From: Bermanella sp051277445
GTDB lineage: Bacteria > Pseudomonadota > Gammaproteobacteria > Pseudomonadales > Oceanobacteraceae
Direction of reading: 5' to 3'
Assembly (NCBI GenBank): GCA_051277445.1
Contig: JBNMQC010000055.1
Coordinates: 1-13,143 of the forward strand
DNA length: 13,143 nucleotides
Position 1 is the stretch's first letter. The number at the start of each line of letters is the position of its first letter. Positions 1-6,246 of this stretch are shown here, one piece after another. The notes beneath the pieces were generated by a model, which had not been told where the DNA came from, ran no database searches, and saw only the letters and a program-made list of their open reading frames with translations. The position numbers and the translations under genes are program-made.

Positions 1-288
1 CCCCGATAAGCGAGATAACATGGCGCAAGCATCCGCTTCATTTTCAGGTTTACTTAGAATTTCACCATCCAGTACAACACAAGTGTCGGAACCAAGAACA
101 GGGATAGCAGACCCTTTTGCTCCTTGGTCCGCTTTTTCACGGGCCAAACGCTCAACATATTCCCCCGGCAACTCACTCGGTAACGGGGTTTCATCAATAT
201 CTTGTGCTTTACATATAAAGCTGACACCAATCTGCTCCAGCAGTTCACGCCGTCTAGGAGAAGCAGACGCCAACAGTAAATGAGCCAT
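1..288 (-). CDS. maf: Maf/YhdE-family nucleoside triphosphate pyrophosphatase, partial (N-terminal 96 residues)
   Basis: Only the first 96 codons are present; the gene runs off the left edge. The protein opens MAHLLLASASPRRRELLEQI, the Maf signature of a Ser-x-Ser-Pro-Arg-Arg loop after the first beta strand. A GSDT motif follows at residues 66-69, where the conserved Asp (D68) is the expected catalytic residue, and the LAREKA stretch at 48-53 is also typical. The Maf family hydrolyses non-canonical or pyrimidine NTPs to NMP and pyrophosphate; the YhdE branch prefers dTTP/UTP. The YhdE assignment is inferred from similarity and from synteny, since E. coli also has mreBCD followed by yhdE. The start lies 2 nt after the mreD stop, so it is the last visible gene of the mre operon and probably translationally coupled. 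The C-terminal half cannot be assessed. Confidence 0.93.
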   Translation of the reverse strand, partial: MAHLLLASASPRRRELLEQIGVSFICKAQDIDETPLPSELPGEYVERLAREKADQGAKGSAIPVLGSDTCVVLDGEILSKPENEADACAMLSRLSG

Positions 289-290
289 AC

Positions 291-761
291 CTAGTCTCTA
301 AAATACTGGCGCACAGCCAATAATAAGTTGTACCACAGAGGCCATATCAGCGCACTGCCCACAGAAGGCCACAATAATGCGGTTTTACCCTGGCCGATCA
401 CAATGGATTCGCTCCAAAAGCGCACCAATAAGAATAAGCCAATTAAAATGAACACTAAAAAACTCTGTTGCAAAGGGTTATAAAGGCGCATCCGAGAGTG
501 CAGTAACAAAACCAGATAGGCCATGATGCTCAGTGCCAAGGCATTTAAACCCAACACTGCACCGTGTAATACATCAAGCAAGAGCCCCATGCATAGGGCT
601 AAAAAAATACCGGCTTTAGTTGGGCTCATTAATACCCAAAAAATCACAGTCATCGCCACCCATTCTGGGCGAATGTAATCGATTAACCGCGGCATAGGAA
701 AAGCGGCCAATACCAAGGCAAAAAAGAACGTCGGCAAGATTACCGCATATGCGCGTATCAT
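291..761 (-). CDS. mreD: Rod shape-determining protein MreD
   Basis: A 156-residue, strongly hydrophobic inner-membrane protein, close to the roughly 160 residues usual for MreD. About five membrane segments can be read, starting near residues 5-22, 32-50, 52-68, 72-90 and 100-118, with a further hydrophobic stretch near the C-terminus. The LLLDVLHGAVLGLNAL segment around 61-76 resembles the conserved MreD core. MreD works with MreC, MreB, RodA and PBP2 in the elongasome that inserts peptidoglycan along the side wall of rods. Its ATG overlaps the mreC stop in an ATGA arrangement, and maf begins 2 nt after its TAG, so it sits in the middle of a tightly coupled operon. Nothing is odd in the reading frame. 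Confidence 0.95.
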   Translation of the reverse strand: MIRAYAVILPTFFFALVLAAFPMPRLIDYIRPEWVAMTVIFWVLMSPTKAGIFLALCMGLLLDVLHGAVLGLNALALSIMAYLVLLLHSRMRLYNPLQQSFLVFILIGLFLLVRFWSESIVIGQGKTALLWPSVGSALIWPLWYNLLLAVRQYFRD

Positions 762-1621
762 GGCTGCACCTCCGGTTGCATTTGAGGCTCAGGCAGTTGG
801 CTGCCTTTTGAGAACACCAACAGCACATAACGGGAGCGATCCAATTGAGCAGAAGGTTTTGCCGATACAATGGCAAATGGCTCACCTGGGTCATGCTCAA
901 CTTTCGTGATTGTGCCCACTGGGTAGCCGCGAGGATAACGAGAGCCAAGACCCGAGCTCACTAACAAGTCACCCTCTTTAATATCGGCAGTATCGGGCAC
1001 ATAAATTAACGCAAGCTCGTCCAAGCGCCCAGCCCCAACCGCAATGGCACGAATACCATTACGATTAACCAGAACTGGAATGGCATGATTACTATCCGCC
1101 AGCAACAAAACACGGCTGGTATAAGGTAGGACTTCTATCACCTGCCCCATTAAACCCTGCGCATCTAAGATGGGCTGACCAACAAAGACACCGTGCTTTT
1201 CACCTTTGTTAATAATGATGTGATGGGTATAGGGATCAGGATCCACACCGATTAACTCAGCCACCTGGACCTTGTCATCAAGTAATTCGGAAGCGTTCAG
1301 CAGCTCACGCAGACGGTTATTTTCAGCCCGCAGGGACACCATTTGCTGTACTTTTTGTTTTAAAACGAGGGATTCATTACGAAGACGGTCGTTTTCTTCT
1401 TGTAAGCTTGAACGACTAACAGCGGATTTCTCAGCCCACACACCTAATTGACCTGGAATGCCCGACACCCATTGAACGGGGGTAATCAAATACCCCAGCA
1501 AACTGCGGACGTGCTGCACAGGTTCTAAGTATTTATCCGCCGACATGAGCGCGACGCAAATAAGAGCAGCCACAAGCATGCGAGAATTAATGGCTTGCCC
1601 AGAACTGAAAATACCTTTAAT
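758..1621 (-). CDS. mreC: Rod shape-determining protein MreC (probable ATT start)
   Basis: A bitopic membrane protein of 287 residues if translation begins at the ATT at 1621-1619. The parts in order are a short cytoplasmic N-terminus, one membrane helix (about 14-27), a periplasmic coiled coil (about 73-108, with EENDRLRNES and RAENNRLREL heptads) and the MreC beta-domain (about 120-271, with IIINKGEKHGVFVGQP and SSGLGSRYPRGYPVG). MreC links MreB filaments to PBP2 and RodA. The only standard in-frame start is an ATG at 1579; it has no Shine-Dalgarno sequence and drops 14 residues reading (I/M)KGIFSSGQAINSR. These match the conserved MreC N-terminus (E. coli, recalled: MKPIFSRGPSLQIR). An AAGGAG lies 6 nt before the ATT, and a TAA closes the frame a few codons upstream. 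An annotation pipeline would probably give 758-1579. The 3' end overlaps mreD by 4 nt. Confidence 0.93.
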   Translation of the reverse strand: MKGIFSSGQAINSRMLVAALICVALMSADKYLEPVQHVRSLLGYLITPVQWVSGIPGQLGVWAEKSAVSRSSLQEENDRLRNESLVLKQKVQQMVSLRAENNRLRELLNASELLDDKVQVAELIGVDPDPYTHHIIINKGEKHGVFVGQPILDAQGLMGQVIEVLPYTSRVLLLADSNHAIPVLVNRNGIRAIAVGAGRLDELALIYVPDTADIKEGDLLVSSGLGSRYPRGYPVGTITKVEHDPGEPFAIVSAKPSAQLDRSRYVLLVFSKGSQLPEPQMQPEVQP

Positions 1622-1627
1622 GGTGTG

Positions 1628-1633
1628 CTCCTT
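1628..1633 (-). promoter_or_regulatory. Shine-Dalgarno sequence deciding the mreC start
   Basis: On the minus strand this reads AAGGAG (TTAAGGAG with its flank), a near-consensus ribosome-binding site. It is followed by a 6-nt spacer, CACACC, and then ATT AAA GGT ATT TTC. No ATG, GTG or TTG lies in frame between it and the ATG at 1579, which is 48 nt away, too far to be served by this site. The site therefore points to initiation at the ATT. Confidence 0.75.
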
Positions 1634-1679
1634 AAGACTTCTTTAGTTGTTAGAAATCGTCTCATCGAGCTGTACGTAC

Positions 1680-1711
1680 AAAATGCGCAACCCTCACGGA
1701 TTACGCATTTT
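1680..1711 (-). promoter_or_regulatory. Hairpin with GNRA tetraloop between mreB and mreC
   Basis: Read on the minus strand, AAAATGCGTAATCC (1711-1698) pairs along its whole length with GGGTTGCGCATTTT (1693-1680) around a GTGA loop. This gives 14 contiguous base pairs. Two of them are G-U wobbles, which pair only in the minus-strand RNA; the plus-strand RNA would have C-A mismatches. The loop is a GNRA tetraloop and the 3' side ends in four Ts. It lies 37 nt after the mreB stop and about 58 nt before the mreC start. It could be a leaky terminator or an RNA-processing/stability element that leaves mreB in excess over mreCD. The short U-run argues against a full terminator. Confidence 0.65.
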
Positions 1712-1747
1712 CGACAGGATTTGACCGACAACTGGCGTCTAAACGAA

Positions 1748-2788
1748 TTAGTATTCGCTCGCCAACAGATCAAGTTGCTGGTCTGTCATGGTTTCTAGGG
1801 CACGACCGCCACCACGAGCCACACACGTTAGCGGGTCATCAGCCACAATCACCGGTAAACCCGTTTCTTCGCTTAATAATTTATCTAAGTCACGCAGCAT
1901 GGCGCCACCACCGGTGAGCACCAAGCCACGCTCGGCAATATCGGATGCCAATTCTGGTGGACATTGCTCAAGGGCGCTCTTCACTGCTTGCACGATTGCA
2001 GCAAGGGATTCTTGAAGTGCTTCTAGAATTTCGTTGCTGTTCAAGGTGAATGAACGCGGAATACCTTCAGCAAGGTTACGGCCACGCACATCAATCTCAC
2101 GTACTTCACCACCTGGGTAAGCCGTGCCGATTTCTTGTTTAATACGCTCAGCGGTAGCTTCACCAATTAATGAACCGTAGTTACGACGCACATAAGTCAC
2201 GATGGATTCATCAAACTTATCGCCGCCCACTTTCACAGACTCACTGTAAACCACACCATTCAAAGAAATAATGGCGATTTCAGTGGTACCACCACCGATA
2301 TCCACCACCATTGAACCACTGGCCTCTTCAACCGGAAGGCCAGCACCAATGGCTGCTGCCATTGGCTCTTCAATTAAATAGACCTTACGAGCACCTGCAC
2401 CAATACAGGATTCACGAATGGCTTTACGCTCTACCTGAGTGGATTTACATGGCACACAAACAAGTACACGAGGGCTTGGAGTAAAGAAACTATCTTCGTG
2501 CACTTTCTTAATGAAATGTTGCAACATTTTTTCGGTTACTTGGAAATCTGCAATAACGCCGTCTTTCAAAGGGCGAATCGCTTGGATATTACCCGGCGTA
2601 CGACCCAACATACGCTTAGCGTCGTGACCCACAGCGGCCACTGTTTTTTGGTTACCTTGACTACGAACGGCTACCACTGAAGGCTCATTTAGCGTGATAC
2701 CTTTCTCGCGTTCATAGATAAGAGTGTTTGCTGTTCCAAGGTCGATCGAAAGGTCGCTTGAGAACATCCCTCTGAGTTTTTTAAACAT
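1748..2788 (-). CDS. mreB: Rod shape-determining protein MreB (bacterial actin)
   Basis: A 346-residue actin-fold ATPase that forms membrane-bound filaments and directs side-wall peptidoglycan synthesis. It has the phosphate-1 motif DLGTANT (16-22), the phosphate-2 motif DIGGGTTE (163-170) and the adenosine motif with LTGGGA (291-296). The N-terminal MFKKLRGMFSSDLSIDLG carries the amphipathic membrane-binding helix and matches E. coli MreB (347 aa) almost residue for residue. For this reason the ATG at 2788 was chosen over an in-frame ATG 24 codons upstream, whose extra residues do not look like MreB. A GGAA sits just before this start. It is the first gene of the mreBCD-maf operon and divergent from gatC across a 144-nt control region. 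The C-terminus (DQQLDLLASEY) looks complete. Confidence 0.97.
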   Translation of the reverse strand: MFKKLRGMFSSDLSIDLGTANTLIYEREKGITLNEPSVVAVRSQGNQKTVAAVGHDAKRMLGRTPGNIQAIRPLKDGVIADFQVTEKMLQHFIKKVHEDSFFTPSPRVLVCVPCKSTQVERKAIRESCIGAGARKVYLIEEPMAAAIGAGLPVEEASGSMVVDIGGGTTEIAIISLNGVVYSESVKVGGDKFDESIVTYVRRNYGSLIGEATAERIKQEIGTAYPGGEVREIDVRGRNLAEGIPRSFTLNSNEILEALQESLAAIVQAVKSALEQCPPELASDIAERGLVLTGGGAMLRDLDKLLSEETGLPVIVADDPLTCVARGGGRALETMTDQQLDLLASEY

Positions 2789-2848
2789 CCGGTATTTCCA
2801 ATGTAACGTAGAGACTATTATTTTGCTGCTTAGACTATCAACGGCGGG

Positions 2849-2918
2849 CTTTTTGGGCAAGGCACAAATGTGTTAAGTTACACCCCTTTCACATACTTTA
2901 TATTTATAGCCCAAAAAG
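2849..2918. repeat. 10-bp inverted repeat flanking the mreB/gatC promoter region
   Basis: CTTTTTGGGC at 2849-2858 is repeated in perfect inverse as GCCCAAAAAG at 2909-2918, with 50 bp between the arms. The right arm lies between the candidate gatC -10 box and its start codon; the left arm lies in the mreB leader. It could be a paired operator for one regulator or a long-range RNA stem in the mreB leader. Chance is also possible because the arms contain A/T runs. Confidence 0.4.
2877..2904 (+). promoter_or_regulatory. Candidate sigma-70 promoter for gatCAB
   Basis: GTTACA (2877-2882, 4 of 6 matches to TTGACA) and TATATT (2899-2904, 5 of 6 matches to TATAAT) are separated by 16 nt. Transcription would begin near 2911, about 22 nt before the gatC ATG, which fits the weak GAGA ribosome-binding stretch at 2922-2925. 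The call rests on sequence match only. Confidence 0.4.
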
Positions 2919-2932
2919 GCAGAGAAAATACC

Positions 2933-3220
2933 ATGGCGCTTGATCGTTCAGATGTCACCAATATTGCGGATTTAGCCCGCTTAGCCATCGCCGAAGACAA
3001 TATCGGCCAATACCAAGAAGAACTGAGCAGCATATTAGCTCTAGTTGAGCAAATGAACGCCGTCAACACTGACGACGTGCAACCTCTTGCTCACCCAGCC
3101 GATGCGGTTCAGCGCTTACGTGCAGACGTTGTTAGCGAAGAAAACCAGCGCGAGAAATATATGGCCAATGCTCCCGCACAAGAAAACGGCCTATTTTTAG
3201 TACCCAAAGTTGTCGAGTAA
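2933..3220 (+). CDS. gatC: Asp-tRNA(Asn)/Glu-tRNA(Gln) amidotransferase subunit C
   Basis: A 95-residue protein of typical GatC length and pattern. It has an N-terminal helix (DVTNIADLARLAIAED, about 7-22), a second helical segment ending in LVEQMNAVNTDDVQPLAHP (about 37-55), and the conserved tail LRADVVSEENQREKYMANAP (62-81) that wraps around GatA. GatC stabilises GatA and joins it to GatB in the complex that amidates misacylated Glu-tRNA(Gln) or Asp-tRNA(Asn). The ATG at 2933 was chosen over an in-frame GTG at 2870, because the extra residues are not GatC-like and would span the candidate promoter. It is first in the operon, and gatA starts 6 nt after its stop. Confidence 0.96.
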   Translation: MALDRSDVTNIADLARLAIAEDNIGQYQEELSSILALVEQMNAVNTDDVQPLAHPADAVQRLRADVVSEENQREKYMANAPAQENGLFLVPKVVE

Positions 3221-3226
3221 TTCATC

Positions 3227-4696
3227 ATGGCCCTACATAACCTCACTTTATCCCAGATATCTAAAGGTCTCGAAGCCGGTGATTTCACCAGTGTCGAAAT
3301 CACTCAACACTTTTTAGATCGCATACAACAGCTTGATCAAGGCGACGACGGTCTAAACAGCTTCATCACCGTCACACCAGAGCAAGCACTTGCCGACGCC
3401 AAAGCAGCGGATGACCGTCGCGCAGCTGGCAACGCGACCCCTTGGACGGGTGTCCCTTTTGCACACAAGGACATTTTTTGTACCGATGGCACCTTAACCA
3501 CCTGTGGCTCAAAAATGCTGGGTAACTTTGTACCCCCATACGACGCCACGGTTGTAGCAAACATGAAGCGCGAAGGCGCGGTTTGTCTAGGCAAAACCAA
3601 TATGGACGAATTCGCCATGGGTTCATCCAACGAATCTTCATACTTTGGCGCAGTAAAAAACCCTTGGAATAAAGAAACCATCCCAGGTGGTTCATCGGGT
3701 GGCTCCGCCGCGGCCGTTGCGGCACGCTTAGTACCAGCAGCAACAGGCACCGATACCGGTGGCTCTATTCGTCAACCGTCTGCGCTTTGTGGTTTAACGG
3801 GTTTGAAGCCTACTTACGGTCGTTGTTCTCGTTGGGGCATGATTGCGTATGCATCATCCCTTGACCAAGCCGGCCCTATGGCACGTACCGCAGAAGATGC
3901 CGCCATGATGCTGAACGTAATGGCCAGCTTTGATACCAAAGACAGCACCAGCATCGAGCAAGATGTGCCAGATTATACGGCTACGCTAAACGATGACATC
4001 GCTGGCAAGGTGATTGGTTTGCCGAAAGAGTTTTTCCCAGAAAGCTTAGATGGTGAAATGAAGCAAACCATGATGAATGCCATTGCTGAATTTGAAAAAC
4101 TAGGCTGCACGGTAAAAGAAATTTCCTTACCAAGTACTGACTTGGCGATTCCTGCTTACTACGTTGTGGCACCAGCGGAATGCTCTGCCAACTTATCACG
4201 CATGGATGGTGTGCGTTTTGGTTATCGTTGTGAGGATCCAAAAGACGTAGAAGACTTGTACAAGCGTTCACGTGGTGAAGGGTTTGGTGACGAAGTGAAA
4301 CGCCGCATCATGGTGGGTACCTATGCACTGTCTACCGGTTTTTACGATGCCTACTATGTGAAAGCACAAAAAATCCGTCGCTTAATCAAAAACGACTTCG
4401 TGAAAGCATTTGAAGAAGTGGATTTCATCATGGGGCCCGTGACACCGTCACCTGCATTTAAAATGGGCGAAAAATCAGGCGACCCAGTTGAAATGTACAT
4501 GGAAGATAAATTTACGCTTTCTTGTAACTTGGCAGGTTTACCAGGCATGTCGATTCCAGCCGGTCAAATTAACGGCTTACCTGTTGGCTTACAAATTATG
4601 GGTAACTACTGGAATGAAGCCGCCATGCTAAACGCGGCGCACAAGTTCCAGCAAGTCACCGATTTTCACAACGCAGCACCTCAAGGCATCGAATAA
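3227..4696 (+). CDS. gatA: Asp-tRNA(Asn)/Glu-tRNA(Gln) amidotransferase subunit A
   Basis: A 489-residue amidase-signature protein of normal GatA length. It releases ammonia from glutamine and passes it to GatB for transamidation of the misacylated tRNA. The Ser-cisSer-Lys catalytic triad is visible: K81 in VPFAHKDIF, S156 in the PGGSSGGSAAAVAA loop, and S180 in GTDTGGSIRQP. The 24-residue spacing between the two serines is that of known GatA proteins. The FxGPVTPSPAF-type segment (here IMGPVTPSPAF, around 402-412) and the LSCNLAGLPGMSIPAG stretch near the C-terminus are also typical. The start is an ATG 6 nt after gatC. gatB follows after 11 nt with its own ribosome-binding site. No frame breaks or missing key residues were seen. 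Confidence 0.97.
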   Translation: MALHNLTLSQISKGLEAGDFTSVEITQHFLDRIQQLDQGDDGLNSFITVTPEQALADAKAADDRRAAGNATPWTGVPFAHKDIFCTDGTLTTCGSKMLGNFVPPYDATVVANMKREGAVCLGKTNMDEFAMGSSNESSYFGAVKNPWNKETIPGGSSGGSAAAVAARLVPAATGTDTGGSIRQPSALCGLTGLKPTYGRCSRWGMIAYASSLDQAGPMARTAEDAAMMLNVMASFDTKDSTSIEQDVPDYTATLNDDIAGKVIGLPKEFFPESLDGEMKQTMMNAIAEFEKLGCTVKEISLPSTDLAIPAYYVVAPAECSANLSRMDGVRFGYRCEDPKDVEDLYKRSRGEGFGDEVKRRIMVGTYALSTGFYDAYYVKAQKIRRLIKNDFVKAFEEVDFIMGPVTPSPAFKMGEKSGDPVEMYMEDKFTLSCNLAGLPGMSIPAGQINGLPVGLQIMGNYWNEAAMLNAAHKFQQVTDFHNAAPQGIE

Positions 4697-4707
4697 GGAA
4701 TTCTATT

Positions 4708-6162
4708 ATGGAATGGGAAGTAGTCATCGGTCTTGAGATTCACGCTCAGCTGGCCACTAAATCAAAAATCTTTTCAGGCTCTAGCACCGCTTTTGGTGCG
4801 AAACCCAACACACAAGCGTCATTGGTTGATCTAGGTTTACCAGGCGTCTTACCTGTTTTTAACCAAGAAGCCCTCGCCATGGCGGTTAAATTCGGTTGCG
4901 CGATTGATGCCGAAATTGGCAAAGTTTCTGTGTTCGATCGTAAAAACTATTTTTACCCTGATTCACCAAAAGGATATCAAACCACGCAGTTGCACCACCC
5001 TATTGTGGGCATGGGTCATATCGATATCACACTTGATGATGGCACAAGCAAACGCATTAACGTGACTCGTGCGCACTTAGAAGAAGATGCCGGTAAATCT
5101 TTACACGAAGATTTCCATGGCCAGTCTGGCATCGATTTAAACCGTGCTGGTACGCCACTGATTGAAATCGTATCCGAGCCAGAAATTCGCAGCGCCAAAG
5201 AAGCGGTTGCCTATTTCAAAAAAATGCACAGCATCGTCACCTACTTAGGTATTTGTGATGGTGACTTGTCACAGGGCTCTATGCGCTGTGACTGTAACGT
5301 GTCTTTGCGTCCAAAGGGCCAAGAAGAATTCGGTACCCGCACTGAAATCAAAAACGTCAACAGCTTCCGCTTTGTTGAACAAGCCATCAACGTTGAAATC
5401 GAACGTCAAATGGACATTCTTGAAGATGGTGGCACCATTACGCAAGAAACCCGTTTGTTTGATGCCAACAAAATGGAAACCCGTTCCATGCGCTCAAAAG
5501 AAGTGGCCAACGATTACCGCTACTTCCCTTGCCCTGATTTATTACCGGTTGTCATTGACGACGAATACATTCAAAACATTCGTGATTCGCTGCCTGAATT
5601 ACCAGACCAGAAGAAACAACGTTTAATGGATGAAAATGGCTTGAGTGAATACGATGCTGGCGTACTGTCTGCAACCCGTGAAATGGCCGACTATTTTGAA
5701 GCCGTTGCCAAAACCTGTGACGATTATAAACTGGCCGCTAACTGGGTAATGGGTGAATTGTCTGCAGCGTTAAATAAAAACGAAGTGGATATTAAAAACA
5801 GCCCAGTCAGCGCCGCACAGTTAGGCGCAATGATTGCGCGCATCATCGATAACACCATCTCAAGCAAAGGCGGTAAAGATGTATTTGCTGCGCTGTGGGA
5901 GCAAAAAGGCGACGATGTGGATGCACTTATCGATTCACTTGGGTTAAAGCAAGTGAGTGACTCTGGTGCCATTGAAGCCATCGTCGATGAAGTCATCGCC
6001 AATAGCCCGAAACAAGTTGAGCAGTATGTATCGGCTGAGCCTGATAAGCGCGGCAAAATGGTGGGTTACTTTGTTGGCCAAGTGATGAAAGCATCTAAAG
6101 GTACCGCTAACCCGGGTATGGTTAATAAGGTACTAAAAGAGAAACTTGACGCTAAGTGCTAA
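4708..6162 (+). CDS. gatB: Asp-tRNA(Asn)/Glu-tRNA(Gln) amidotransferase subunit B
   Basis: A 484-residue GatB of full length. It binds the misacylated tRNA, activates the Glu or Asp carboxyl with ATP and transfers the ammonia delivered by GatA. The N-terminal catalytic cradle begins EVVIGLEIHAQLATKSKIFS (4-23). The signatures NYFYPDSPKGYQ (80-91), RAHLEEDAGK (121-130), GIDLNRAGTPLIEIVSEPEI (141-160) and the Cys-bearing QGSMRCDCNVSLRP (189-202) are all present. The C-terminal YqeY-like tRNA-binding tail is complete and ends NPGMVNKVLKEKLDAKC. The ATG at 4708 has AAGGAA 7 nt upstream. It is the last gene of gatCAB; a short 8-bp hairpin right after the stop and then a strong terminator close the operon. 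Confidence 0.97.
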   Translation: MEWEVVIGLEIHAQLATKSKIFSGSSTAFGAKPNTQASLVDLGLPGVLPVFNQEALAMAVKFGCAIDAEIGKVSVFDRKNYFYPDSPKGYQTTQLHHPIVGMGHIDITLDDGTSKRINVTRAHLEEDAGKSLHEDFHGQSGIDLNRAGTPLIEIVSEPEIRSAKEAVAYFKKMHSIVTYLGICDGDLSQGSMRCDCNVSLRPKGQEEFGTRTEIKNVNSFRFVEQAINVEIERQMDILEDGGTITQETRLFDANKMETRSMRSKEVANDYRYFPCPDLLPVVIDDEYIQNIRDSLPELPDQKKQRLMDENGLSEYDAGVLSATREMADYFEAVAKTCDDYKLAANWVMGELSAALNKNEVDIKNSPVSAAQLGAMIARIIDNTISSKGGKDVFAALWEQKGDDVDALIDSLGLKQVSDSGAIEAIVDEVIANSPKQVEQYVSAEPDKRGKMVGYFVGQVMKASKGTANPGMVNKVLKEKLDAKC

Positions 6163-6190
6163 TTTAGTTGATTAACTAAATCACGATTAA

Positions 6191-6239
6191 GCACCTAATA
6201 AGCAGTACAAACATACTGTTTATTAGGTGCTTTTTTATT
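6191..6239 (+). terminator. Intrinsic terminator of gatCAB
   Basis: The arms 6191-6207 and 6214-6230 form a 17-bp stem with one G-U pair around a CAAACA loop, with GCACCTAATAA pairing with TTATTAGGTGC at the base. The stem is followed by six Ts and ATT, the classic rho-independent form. In the opposite direction the stem is followed only by TTAATC, so it would terminate the convergent sensor gene poorly. Confidence 0.93.
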
Positions 6240-6246
6240 GGCCACT

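Larger units (their letters stand above)
2789..2932. promoter_or_regulatory. Divergent control region between mreB and gatC
   Basis: These 144 bases lie between two divergent start codons, so they must hold the promoters of both operons. Toward gatC there is a readable candidate (see separate entry). Toward mreB several AT-rich -10-like hexamers occur, such as TATAAA at 2908-2903 and TAATAG further downstream, but none has a convincing -35 box and I do not choose between them. The two outer flanks contain a 10-bp inverted repeat. Confidence 0.7.

Noticed and set aside
2789..2860. N-terminal extension of MreB to the ATG at 2860
   Set aside because: The extra 24 residues are not MreB-like, and the shorter form matches the E. 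coli N-terminus and length.
3337..3750. 137-codon minus-strand open frame inside gatA
   Set aside because: It is fully antisense to a conserved part of gatA including the catalytic loops, so it is a coding shadow.
5255..5626. 123-codon plus-strand frame inside gatB
   Set aside because: It is an alternative frame of the conserved gatB sequence without its own ribosome-binding site or family features.
6162..6181. ATTTAGTT/AACTAAAT hairpin just after the gatB stop
   Set aside because: It has no following T-run in either direction. The much stronger hairpin at 6191-6230 is the terminator.
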